Shown here in pieces: positions 11,211 to 22,400 of a DNA stretch of 64,000 bases. Source of the DNA: Calliopsis andreniformis (Eukaryota > Arthropoda > Insecta > Hymenoptera > Andrenidae); assembly GCF_051401765.1 (NCBI RefSeq), contig NC_135073.1, positions 3,534,001 through 3,598,000 of the forward strand. The letters are read 5' to 3'. Within the stretch, counting starts at the first letter, position 1, and the number at the start of each line of letters is the position of its first letter. A model generated the notes under the pieces. That model saw only the letters and a list, made by a program, of their open reading frames with translations. It had not been told where the DNA came from and searched no databases. The position numbers and the translations under genes are program-made.

Positions 11211-14200
11211 CTAATCTTCGGTGTCATTATCCATGTTCCTAAATTCTTAAGGATCTTGATTTGGAACACTATTTGTCCGTAAAAGTTGTTTAAATAGGGT
11301 AAATTTTACAGAGAAGTATGTATCTCTACCGTCTGTAAAAATGTCATTTTACGGTTCATGTTCCTGCTGCCAATTAATGATAATATAAACAATGAATTAT
11401 TTTACACATCGTAGGTATTGAGCAAAAAGGTACATATTTTATTTTTGAAATAAAAAAATTGAAAAAGGGTATGAGAGTTACTAGTAGATGTATGTAAAAG
11501 CAACCAATTTTTTAGTGCTACTCTCCTAATATTGGAGTAGAACACGTCACCTTGGTTTTTTGCTTTGAAATATTGTATCGTGGTAAGTCCTGTGTTGTCA
11601 ATGTTGCGTCTATAAGTCACAAATATGAGAGTGTAAGTGTTTCTGAAGTAGGTAGCTTTAAAGAAATGACAAAATACATACATGGTTACCTAAATTACTC
11701 AATGTTCTGACTCTTTACTTAAAAGAAATATTTTATGTATATACGTTTTGGCATGCTATTCCTTGTTTTAGTTTCATTTTCAACTCTGCTTTTGTACTAA
11801 TTTGTATTTTTTGAACTTAGGTCTAAATTATCCCGTACATATTCTGTGGTATTCAACTCGAGTCATATAAGAGATAAATGTAGAACTGTTTGGCAATTGG
11901 ATAATAAATATTTGTAGCGATCGTACGTTTGTTGACCGTTTCGATTCCAATGTCAGTTAATCGCCCGTGATTACAGCACATTGGGAACTGTATTTCTCAA
12001 TATGTCGAACTTCACTGTTGAAAGTGTTCGTTATTCTTGTCGTAAACTAGTCGTTATTCTTGCTAGAATCAATCATGACTATTCGAATGCTCGGTATTGG
12101 ACGTCACGATACGAAAATATCGTGTCTAAGATTTATAGAGTCGTTTGTCAGCGTTCCAAAATCTGCTGCGAAATACGTACGTCAAGTATACCAGCTGCAG
12201 GACGCAGACGGTCCACTGAGATTTCGTCAGAGATTACGCAACGAATCTGAACAGCAGGGATCGCAATCGTATAATATCGTTTGATAACGTCACTTTATAG
12301 AAATTGGTTAATCTTGAAGAGGGGTACAGAGACTAGTAATTAAATTAGTGAAAAGTCTCATTGAAGAACTCTAAAGTTTATTTCCTTCAAGCTTTACTTT
12401 ATAATATGCCTGAAAATAGCCTTTATGTAATAAAAACGAAATAAATCCTGTTAGAATAGTTCATAACAAATGTTTCATGATTAATTAGACGTAAAATTAA
12501 CGAGCTCTTAGACAACTAGAATTTCCTTTATAGTACGTAGCCAGTTAGGTTGAAAGTGTCAGGTAAGATATACGGGAGCAATTAGGCTTTTGGTTAGCTA
12601 GACTTATGCAGGTTAGTGGTGCCAACAGGATCCCTATTGATATTCTACACCAATGAGGCGCTTAAATTAGTCAATCAGTTATCAGAAGCTTGTTGTCATT
12701 CAGAACATATAGTACCAATTAAGCTCTCAGTTACCTGGACATACTCAGTTTACCTGTTCTAACAGGTTCTCGGTTGATAATCTGTAGTAACTAGTTAATT
12801 AGTTATCATAAGGTTGTTTCTATTTAGACTGTATTGATTGGTTTAAGTTTTTTCACTAGGATATGTATGCAATAAAAGTAATCAGATTTGAGGATAGAAT
12901 TTAGAAGTATTTAAGAAGTTATCAGTTGCTACTTAAGAACTTTTTTAGTTAATTTTAGCAGTTTATCGACTTCTTAAAGACTGTCAGAAGCTACATCAGA
13001 GTACTTGTCATTCATCGCATCGGGAATAATCAAATTATATTATTATTCAAAAAATAGTTACTTTCAAAGATACAAGATATTGTACTTTTTTGAACGATTT
13101 CATACATTCTTGAATTTATGATACGGTTGTCCAAAGTATGCTATTTTTGCAGAGTTATTAAATGTACATTACAAATTTACAGTTCAGCGAAGGTGTATGG
13201 AAAGTTAATTAGTTTGCTAATTTTCTAATATTTTCAAACATATATTTCACATTTAGTTTGCTTCTCAGTATTTTAAAAAGAATTTACATATGTGTTTTAA
13301 AATCATAACTTACTGTTATTATACACTGATGGTAGTCACACTAGATTTCGATTTATGTATGTAGTTTCGATGTCTAGTAATGTTTTGAGGTCACATACGT
13401 AAGCGCTGACCAATAAGCAAACTAATATCTACTTTGCTAACTACATTATCATATTATTCAGCATTCACATACAGTAACAGACAATTCACACTCTCCGTTC
13501 AAAATTATGCAGTGTTCGAAGATTATTCTGATAATGGGATTTACATTGATACAAACTACCTATACAAACAATTTTATTAAGACATCTGATGAATAGCAGC
13601 AAAACTACAATATTAGTTACAGTTTAGGATTCCGTAAGCTATCGATGAAAATATAAATAGTCAATAAATTAATTGTCTTATATTATACTATATTAAAAAT
13701 TAATGACCATATTATTATGTGTATAAGTTATAGACAAAATCAAATTTTGAATTATAAGATATTGTCACTTATTTCCTTATGAATTAACTAATAATTAATG
13801 AAGAAGTTTATTATATAGAATTTTCTAAAAAGTTCCAAGCAAAAGAAACGTAGAAACAATACAGTTCCCATTCAAAATTCAGAAGTAGTTAGGTCCATCA
13901 ATTGTAAAATGATTTAAGTTAGACCTACTATAGTTATTTAGATCCTACGAAATATTTTTTTGAGCATATGAAAAATAAAGTACAATGTGGTAAAAACGAT
14001 ATTTTGCACTTTAATGGGTATAAATACGTCACCAATTTGACCAATTGCAAATCTTGAAGAATCGCGCGAAGTTATTATTGACTAAATAGTAAAAAAAATT
14101 TCAAATCGATTTCCTGAAAAATTTATTTTCCTGAATTGCGTCACTGTTTTACCAAACCAACAATATTATTCCACTTGAACGATATAAATTATACAATTGT

Positions 14201-14455
14201 TTCACCTCATGAATCAGAATGGCCATCAATATACTACACAGTTACTTGATGCACCAACTGTGCCAAACATGTTCTGAAGGCAGAAACCTAGATGGACATC
14301 AGGTAATCTCAATTCGCACGCAAGATATGTATAGTGACAACGCACGTAGAAGTTGCACGCCCCTGTCAAGCAACATGTGTGCAATTACGCAAGTCGCTAC
14401 TTGCAATCTGCATCTGTGCACAGTTTATATCGATGCGGTAGCCTGTTTGATGGCA
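11211..14455. other. AT-rich non-coding stretch
   Basis: I see no gene, repeat end or RNA gene here. The overlapping plus-strand frames at 11981-12284 are open in two registers of the same DNA, which argues for chance. A small frame at 14219-14461 is rich in Cys and His by composition but has no regular zinc-finger spacing. Confidence 0.45.
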
Positions 14456-15020
14456 AGCTGACAGGTTGAACGAATGTAAAATCAGAGAGCTAACGGGAGA
14501 AGTGTAGGGAAAGAGCGACAGAGAGGGTAAGAGAAACTTGCTGGCCAAGGGACAGAGAAGAAACGAGGGGCAGAGAGGCTTTGGAAGGAGTGATAGAGAG
14601 ACGAAGAAAGGGCGAGGGAGAGGGCATTCAAACACTGATAAGAGACTCAATTATCGAACTATCACAGGGAGGCTCGTTCCGTTTGCATTTCCAATTATTT
14701 GCTGGGAAACGGTCTGCCAATACCGGGTACTCTCGATAACGCTGCCCTCTCGCTTCTAGGACCGCTTCGTCGGTTCCACTCGCAGCTTTCCGCGATCTCT
14801 TTCCCCCTTTCCCGCTCGTTCTGCCCCATCCCGCTCAGTGACAGTCCATTTGACTTGCTTGCATCGCGAATCGCTCTCCCACTTGCGTCCAACATCCCCG
14901 CGAGGCATGCGACTTGTCCTCCACCGCGCTAAGGGTGAATGGCATATAATTATGGGAATCAGATCAGCGATTTATAATTGCATCGTGCGAGATTATTTGA
15001 AATTCCCTACTGTACTGCGT
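14456..15020. other. Purine tract followed by GC-rich block
   Basis: From about 14480 to 14630 the plus strand is dominated by A and G (GAGAGA and AGAAGG words). It then changes to a GC- and C-rich block at about 14660-14930. Overlapping frames are open on both strands, which is typical of low-complexity sequence. Nothing coding is supported. Confidence 0.45.
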
Positions 15021-17170
15021 TAGAATTTCGACAGCTAAAAGGGTCTCCCTGTCTGTTATAGCTTTTTTATGGAGGCTTTTTCGGAGAACTTCCCTTTGTG
15101 TTCTGGACTTGATATTGTACGTAGAAGGCGTTTTTATTCATGTTTATTGATCGTATAGAATCCTGCTCTAAAGGAGGGTGAGAAAAAATGACCAAATTTA
15201 TGAATATCAATCTCGATATTTTATTGCAATCTCCGGTAGTTAGTTACTTTTTTACGTTGCTCTTTCATTTCAATAATGAAACTATTAATTTTTATTTACA
15301 AAAAGGTGTTCTTTAGGTTGCGGAAGAACATTGAATTTGGCCATTTTTGTCATCTCCTTATTATTATGTTAGAATTACTGCTAAGTTGCGAATATGGTTT
15401 AAATTAATTCCTGGGAAGCTCTAAATATTATTATTTCAATTTTATTAGTGTTCATTTTTAGAAATTTAAAGAGTATTTTATTTATTCTATCCACTTTCAA
15501 ATCTTCATTATTTTTGACAGAAGAAGTTAAGGAACATTTTTTTCAGAAGAAAGTATTAAAGTTTTAGCTAGGAGCCAGTATCGCGCAGAGATGAAACTTC
15601 GTGTCCTGCTTTCAGGAGCACATTTAGACGATCTGTATCGTTGAAATTTTAACAGTTTTTTACGGAAAACGATTCACTTCTAAGCTATGGTTCCTTTTTA
15701 CCCTCTCAGCGAGCGGAATACGTAAAAATATATATGAATTGTAGTTATTTCAGTACAGCAAACACGGAAATAACTAAGGGATATTTACACGGTGGAACAG
15801 TATAAAATATGTAACAAGTCCAAGTGATAAAACTCTTTAAGATATTCTTATTTAAAGGATGTTAGCATAAACAAGAGAGTGATTTCTCTCTCTACTATAT
15901 ATCTACCAGATTAGTTCATATCGGTATTAGTAATATGTATTTTTCTTTTTTTTCGCTAAAAGTAAAAGGAGAAGAAAATAAAATAATAAGTGCAAGAAAT
16001 AGTGAAATGGGCGAGTTGAAGACCAGTACAAGACCAAAATTAACCATTTTCAAATATTCTCAGAATATCTGAACTCCAAAGCCAAAGTCCATTGAGTCAC
16101 ACAGAAAACAAGTGGACTTAATACATTCTGGCTCTGAGGTCCATATATGTAAATGCATACATCTATATGTTAACATAAAATGTGTATCTCAAAATGTGGG
16201 TTGTGGGCTTCCTCAATTCACCGATTCAGTTGTAAATAAATGTCAGTAATTCTGCTAATTATATTTCCTTGTAGCGTTTGACATTGCTACGACGCCCTTC
16301 CGTTTCGAGCAATATATTTTCAACGTATTACATCTTTCCTGAGATTTAGCTTTAACCTTCTCTTTTCTAATTTCCGGTCTATTCTTTATTGTTTCTCAAG
16401 GCTTGTGCGGGCTTAGATATCGCCAGGCATATTTGGCGACCAGACCCGGGCAGTCCTTGAGAACATTCCTTTTCGTACTTTCTCCATATTTTTCTCTGTT
16501 TTCCGATTTCCTCTTTCTTTTTTAGTTTCTCCTATCTTTTTCTTTACTTGCATCTTTTTTTCTCTTTTCACTTCTTGTCGGGTCGAAGAATAAGCGCGCA
16601 GAGATCACACATGCTTCAGTCATCGAATAAGTCAGAGATATTCTTGTAACGCACTTGGTAATAAATAATAACTAAGTGTGAATTATTAAGCCTGTGGTCA
16701 TTCGTACACCTATCACCTCAAGTTCATGTAATTTCAATACCCAAGTTTTTAATATTTGCTTTATAGTAAGAAGCGCAGTGGCGTTTTAGCACTGGATTAC
16801 CATTCCCTAATATTGGTTCATAAAGTTACCCATCCAGAGTGGTTAATTCTATTTAGGTGTCGAAGAGCCCTAACACAGAACATTCATTGCTATGCCACCT
16901 GTACTATTATCGGAAAATAACCTAAAATCTATAGCAAACATCATAATAGAGCACGCATTAATGTGGAAAACAATAAATAATTGTTTTACTATGTTTTATC
17001 TATTAACAGTAATAATATCATTCGATCTGAACAAAAAAGTTCAACGCGTACTAAAGACAATACACGCAACAGGGAACGTGTTAAGGTCAAAGTTACTCTG
17101 ACAACGTGCATAGCTTTCCAACTAATCCACCTACAAGCATAGCTATTTACTCCCATAAAAGAACATAAAT
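15021..17170. other. AT-rich non-coding stretch with a small inverted repeat
   Basis: The sequence is mostly AT-rich with a pyrimidine-rich zone at 16465-16580. At 16423-16442 TCGCCA and TGGCGA pair over an eight-base loop. No gene or repeat family was identified, and no exon-like segment follows the pyrimidine zone. Confidence 0.4.
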
Positions 17171-17950
17171 CTTCGTCGGTTATTTATCTCGGCAGAAACA
17201 TGAGGGACGCAGCACACGCAAATTGTCCAAAACTCGTGTATCTTGAATCCCTAAAAGCGAGGCGAACACGGCCAAACGAGGGAAGAGCATCGCGATCTGG
17301 GTGAGGAGCGATTTAGGGGCGGTTGTCGTCGACTCGTTAGCTTTCATTTTCGCGTCGCGTGCAACGTCATGGCTCGCCGTGGACGCGGAACTGTGTGGAA
17401 CGGGACAGAGTTCGAGTTTCAGTTCTGCGGTGTCGCGTATCTCCGCGGTATTTGCGTGAACTGCGTGAACAGCCGCGTCCCGTTCGCGTATTTGTTCCGT
17501 CAGCCGTGCAGGAACGTCTGCATGCGCATAAATAAACGGATGGAGCGGAAAACGGCGGTATATCAGCACACGCGTCGGTGTTCTTCCCTGTGTGGGTGTA
17601 CGTAATGCTGGCCACACGGTTCGTTGTGGCGCCATAAACACCAGTGTGACGCCAATTACGCAAAGGGTCGACCGCGATGTTTTGTCGCGCGAGAACCGAA
17701 ATTATCTACCTCTCTCTCTCTCTCTCGCTCTTTCTCTCTCCCACTCTCTGTTTGTCCCTTCGCCTCACTCCTTCGCCCTTCACCCTACACTTCCGTCCTC
17801 AATTGCACCGAAATTTCGGATAATTTCAGCCACTGTTGCGCTCTCATCGTCTCCCACGGATTATTAACACACGGTCCCCGTGTCCCCTTTTGCGGGGAAA
17901 AACATTCGCAGTCGCGAAACTGTTGCTCGTTTCCTGTAAATTCGTATTAG
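17171..17950. other. CpG-rich block with (CT)n microsatellite
   Basis: The strongest CpG-rich block of the first 20 kb lies at about 17190-17700. Next to it is a CT microsatellite at 17710-17740, interrupted by CGCTCTTT. Open frames of up to 153 codons occur on both strands over the same bases (17180-17663), none with a known motif. A CpG-rich block beside a pyrimidine repeat could be a promoter or enhancer, but I see no start site motif that decides it. Confidence 0.45.
17710..17740 (+). repeat. (CT)n microsatellite
   Basis: TC dinucleotide repeats run for 31 bases with one short interruption. The bases downstream stay pyrimidine-rich to about 17800. Confidence 0.85.
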
Positions 17951-19285
17951 GGTGTTACGATCTCTGGCAATTAACTCTACAGAGTTCTTTAACTAGGAAA
18001 AAAGAAGTTAAGGAAAGTTATTGTGTTGGATCTATAGGAAACTCCTCATTGGTTTTAGGGTGATGTTGCATGATAGAGGAGGCTGTGAAAATATGAGATA
18101 TATATTTCAGTTTTTTACCTAGGGAATTTCAGAAGAGCTGTAACATAAAAGATTGGATGAATAGAGATCGATTCGCACATACCTGTCCGTCTCTGTCCGT
18201 TTTCCTCTGAGGTGAGATGCAGATGAACGTCTTTCGCCACACAGTTGTACGTCTGCCTTTGTTATTTTACAAAGGAGCAAGCAAAGAAGTCGCTTGTCTG
18301 CATGAATCGAATTGTAGTCTATTCTGACTACAATTTTTGAATATCCATCAATTAAATGAGTTTAGTAATTTTTCTTTCAAATTGATCGAATACTAGACCC
18401 AATCATTACCCATTTTTAAATTGACAGAGACAAACTGTTACTTTGTAGAAAGAAATCATACATTAATCTTTCTGCAGTCATTTTAAACGGTAAATCTTCT
18501 ACTTTCACATCTCCAAGTTCAGCTTTCAAGAAGACGTTTCGACACTGATTGTAAGAAGAAACATATGGGAATGTTTCTGTAAAAAATTGTACTGTTTAAA
18601 AACGGTGAAACCGTTTGAATTTTTACCGTTCATTGGACAAAAACTATCTTTACTTTTCCATCCGTTTCTTAATCTAGAAACATTTTCTTGAAAATTCAAC
18701 TTCACCCTTTAAAATAACTCCGAGAAGGTTACTGTACGATTTCTTTTCAGGAAGTGACAGTAATTCAAAAATGGACAACGTTTTGGTTTAGTATTGAAAA
18801 GGCTCACAATTATATTATGTAAGCACGTTTACAATGGGTCGCAATGGTATCGTATGAAATAGAAATAGCTATATATTTACGTTTTTCATTACAGTTATTA
18901 AAAATATGCCGAATTATGTCAAGTTTAGTAACATTTTCATCAGGAAAACACAAAGAATCTAGTAATAACATTTTCATAAAGATCTAATGAGAAATATACA
19001 TAGGTATCTGCATGTTTATTAGAAGATAGCTCACTGTTTCTTTTTATGGCGGTCCCCTGTAGTACGTCCTTCAAGATATTTTACACGAAAACCCATCAGA
19101 GCCATAAAAAAGAATCTGCTTCGAAAATATGTATTTTCTAGAAATGAATGATGGATACTTTTGCACAGTGCTAATGCAATTAATCAGAAAATATTTTGCA
19201 TTCTCATACAAATATATTTTTAATCAGATTAATCACACACGTAGGAAAGAATAATATATAGAATCAATAAAGGATGTGTTATTAA
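17951..19285. other. AT-rich non-coding stretch with two small hairpins
   Basis: Two short perfect stems occur: ATTGTAGTC/GACTACAAT at 18311-18334 with a six-base loop, and AAACGGT/ACCGTTT at 18600-18616 with a three-base loop. Neither is long enough to suggest a microRNA precursor. No gene is visible. Confidence 0.4.
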
Positions 19286-19657
19286 ACAGGGTGTTCAGCG
19301 ACAGGTCTCAGAAATTTTAAGCGTCGTTTCTACATGCTATAAGTCGAAGATCAAGAGTAATATAAGTTTGATGTTTTGTTTCAAAGTTATTAACTACTGC
19401 AAAAACGTCGAAAACACACGTGAGATATGTTTGACATAGGACTTATTATCGTGCCAGTAGTCAGCTTAGGTACAGCGAAATTAGTAGAATAAGTCCCAAG
19501 TCAAACACATTTCACGCGTAGTTTAGACGTTTTCGTAACAATTAATAATTCTGCAATTAAACCTTAAGCACAATTCTGTCATTCTTGATTTTTGATATGT
19601 TTGACATATAGAATCATCTTCTAAAATTTTTAAAATCCGTTTTTGAACATCTTGTAT
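19286..19657. mobile_element. Non-autonomous repeat, GGGTGTT-ended family, copy 1
   Basis: The left end ACAGGGTGTTCAGCGAC and the reverse complement of the right end, ATACAAGATGTTCAAAAAC, match imperfectly, giving a roughly 372-bp element. Its centre has an inverted pair, GGACTTATT (around 19440) and AATAAGTCC (around 19490), flanked by GTTTGACAT and AAGTCAAAC. The same architecture appears in copies at 48438-48675 and 50126-50462. It has no coding capacity. The superfamily is not decided because no clear target duplication is visible. Confidence 0.6.
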
Positions 19658-20372
19658 AGCAAGCGATGTCTATGTTAGAATGTTTAGACATTACTTTAAG
19701 CATTTATAAAATAAGTTTACCCACTATTGTAACACTGTCTCAGAATTTAACCACTTTTTTAATGAAAGCGTTCACCTTGAAAAGACTTCGGAACAATGGC
19801 TTGAAGAGAAAACTTTTTTCTCGCTGTTCCTTTCTAAGAACCATTCAAATGTTACTTCATACATTTTTTCTAACGTAAGACTCAAAAGAGATGTCGCGTC
19901 GCGAATTAAATTGTTTCAAATTTACACAGTTGTAAGCCGAATTCGCGGGTCGATGATTGGTCGCCAAATTAATTTTAGGTAATTGGTTCAAAGAAGGAAT
20001 GATCGTTTCCTTTACTCTACGAAGATTCGATCGAAAGTGACGCGGATTTCCAGAATCCGTTTTCTTCTCCGCTTCATCCCCTTCGAACTAAAGGGTGTCA
20101 ACTCAATCGACTATTTATCACTATCGACCTAAGAAAGGAGGATTCTCCTAGTCAACCTTGAGGAGGGTAGGAACAACCTTCTTCTAATCCACTGCAACAG
20201 TGGAAAACGGTCCTCAGACGGTGGTGGTGGAAGGTCCCCAATCGCCTCCATGAACGGTGGTGGAGGAAGCTTCCACCTCAGTTCGAAAACTGCGAAAGTT
20301 GGGGAGGAGGAGAAGCGGTCCTCTGGATTAGCGACGTGACGAGTCCGCACGAGTGTTTCGCAGATATTTTAT
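19658..20372. other. Non-coding stretch with GGTGGTGGAAG-type repeats
   Basis: The sequence is AT-rich to about 20030 and GC-richer after that. Between 20205 and 20325 related words recur: ACGGTGGTGG at 20218 and 20254, and CGGTCCTC at 20208 and 20316. On the minus strand this reads as a proline-rich peptide (PPPP twice), but the frame is short and looks like a decayed tandem duplication rather than a gene. Confidence 0.4.
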
Positions 20373-20465
20373 GGCCATATTGTCCCGCGAGTCGGTGACA
20401 ACCCTCGGACAGTCCGAGCCGAGGTAGACCGTGTGTACCATAACCGACTGCGGGGCAATATGGCC
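20373..20465. repeat. GC-rich imperfect stem-loop
   Basis: GGCCATATTGTCCCGCGAGT at 20373 pairs with ACTGCGGGGCAATATGGCC ending at 20465, and the pairing continues through CGGT/ACCG. Inside the loop a second stem, CCTCGG/CCGAGG, lies at 20403-20424. The structure is 93 nt, GC-rich, and stands out from the AT-rich surroundings. It may be a miniature transposon core, a structured RNA or a decayed palindrome. No terminal repeat or target duplication settles which. Confidence 0.55.
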
Positions 20466-21040
20466 CTCGACGATTATTGCTAAATAGAGGAGCACGCTGT
20501 CCGACGAAAACAGGGAAATTGCTTTATTACAAGATTTGCCAAATGTGAAATTTCTAAGCGAGGATAACAAAATAGAAAGTCCAAAACACGACCTGGAGTT
20601 CCACATCTGACAGTATTAAAACAGAGTGCTGTGCCGAACGCAACAAGAGATATTTAAGTGACGTTTCCTCGTTGCAACACCTTGTATACATTTACTATTA
20701 AAATATACTAAATTTCACTGCTTTATTACAATAAGTTTATCAGCAATTATGTTTAATACTGACAATGAGAACCAAGAAATTACAGTAAGCGTGTAGGTTT
20801 GTCTCTAATTGTCTTATCATTTTGAGTAGTTCCGAGGTCAACAACTAGTATACATATATTTCTATGTATAAGTATATCTTCTGAGGCTGTTTCCCTTTAG
20901 ATATGTAAAAAGTAGAGTAATACTTATTTGCCAAATTTGATCATAGCTTTCAATTTTTCAATGAAACAGGTTACTGAAAGTCACATTCAAAAAACGTTAG
21001 AAAATTCACAAAGAACAGCACCACGTGTTGCCATTTGCGA
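20466..21040. other. Non-coding stretch, no recognised features
   Basis: GC-rich sequence fades at about 20640 into AT-rich sequence. The minus-strand frame at 20328-20606 overlaps the stem-loop and has no motif. I see nothing else. Confidence 0.4.
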
Positions 21041-21420
21041 ATAATTCACCTTTCAGTCACTCCTTATTCTCGAGATTAATTTTATATATCGGTCAGTCGT
21101 TAAGTCGATAAATGAGGGGGCAAGAGTTCGCTTTATTACGGAATAATGTCGAGCACGGTCAGTTAATTCCGAAACGCGGGGCCTGAGCGAATTGCAGCGT
21201 TCTTCAGCGAGCTTAATCAAATTCAAGATTAAACTTCGGAGTTTCGTAAGTCGTTCCGCGCCAATATTTGTCGGGGAGCGGTTTTAATTTCCATAAGTAC
21301 CGCAATCTCCGAGTTCCCGTTCCCCTCTTCCAGCCCTTCCCGGCCATACTTCCGCCGTGCGCGCGCACACGCGCGCCAATTTATTAATATCGTTAATAAC
21401 ACGTGTATACGGAGAGGAGA
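21041..21420. other. GC/CpG-rich block, possible conserved element
   Basis: A compact GC-rich block contains several TAAT-type homeodomain-like words (TTAATTCC, TTAATCAA, GATTAAAC), CpG-rich spacers and a short alternating GCGCGC/ACACGC run at 21359-21376. The mix of GC-rich spacers and AT-rich cores resembles insect cis-regulatory DNA. That is an impression, not proof. Confidence 0.35.
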
Positions 21421-22165
21421 AATATTAAAATTTTTGATGATTTGCGCTTTAACGACCCACAGAGAGATTGTTGCTCAATGGCTGGCCTCGTGCCGGGAAA
21501 AAATTTCATGCATCTCGAGTTGATTAAATTTCCTTCAAGATGGCGCGCATCTGGCTTCCGGAGGAAGCGGCCCTCGTAAAGATTCAAGGGACTTGGCCGC
21601 CCTAATACTTTTTCGATAACCAGAATCTGGTGTGTATGGAACCCTGAAGATCTATACAGCATGGCATAAAATTGTGGGCACTAACAGCAACTTAGAGAAG
21701 ATTTATGTTTAGTGTGTAAAATACTTTATTAATAAAAATTTTATTGATTTAGTGTTCCTGGGGTTTTGTACATGTTTATTGGAATATTCTGGTAATATTT
21801 TGAGTATTTTATGTACGTCTTAAGTGTTTGGAATACTTCAAATATTTCAGGAAGTTTCAATATTGGAGGAATTTTGTATCGTTTGGATATTCAAGAGTAA
21901 GCAGTAGAATATTAAATTGTTTTATGAAATTTCGATAGTCCTATAGTTGTATCTCTGAAGTACTAACGTTCAACATTTTTAATTTTAATTTTGTATCATC
22001 TACTTGGGACCTCTTATATTTTAAAGAGAAAATTCGTCTAATGCAATCTCTTTCCGTTATAAATATAAGAATCTATTTTGTAGACTCCAATGTATGTTTG
22101 CCATCTGTTACAACATAACAGTAAACAAATCTTTTTAGATTTAATAAATCTAATTTAATAAATCT
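21421..22165. other. Non-coding stretch before the 70-bp inverted repeat
   Basis: GC-richer to about 21640, then AT-rich. Just before the large inverted repeat, AAACAAATCTTTTTAGAT (22123-22140) is nearly the reverse complement of ATCTAAAAGATTTGTTT (22234-22250). This suggests an extra partial inverted pair nested with the main one. Confidence 0.4.
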
Positions 22166-22400
22166 AAGAAGAAACAGGTACAGATACTGAAAATTTACTT
22201 AAAGTTTGAAAATATCAGAATTTCGTCTTTCTAATCTAAAAGATTTGTTTATATAGTTAGCATAGTTGTATACATCTGGGTATCAATTAAGTCATAAGTG
22301 TTTTTGAAAGTACAGATTTTTAGTTGATACATTAGAAAGACGAAATTCTGATATTTTCAAACTTTAAGTAAATTTTCAGTATCTGTACCTGTTTCTTCTT
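22166..22400. repeat. Perfect 70-bp inverted repeat with 95-bp spacer
   Basis: Bases 22166-22235 and 22331-22400 are exact reverse complements over all 70 positions as far as I can align them by eye. They are separated by 95 bases of AT-rich spacer. The arm starts AAGAAGAAACAGGTACAGAT and ends CGTCTTTCTAAT. Perfect identity implies recent origin or gene conversion, since older repeats in this window are diverged. A transcript would form a long hairpin. There is no open frame, no clear TIR-type terminus and no target duplication. Confidence 0.85.

Noticed and set aside
12550..12570. GTCAG|GTAAGA junction
   Set aside because: No pyrimidine tract precedes it, so only the 5' half looks functional.
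17180..17663. Overlapping 78-153-codon frames on both strands
   Set aside because: Three frames are open over the same CpG-rich bases. Few stops are expected in GC-rich DNA, and no frame shows a domain or splice support.
18190..18216. Pyrimidine-rich run ending in CTGAG|GTGAGA, a possible ratchet point
   Set aside because: G at the third-last intron position makes a poor 3' splice site.
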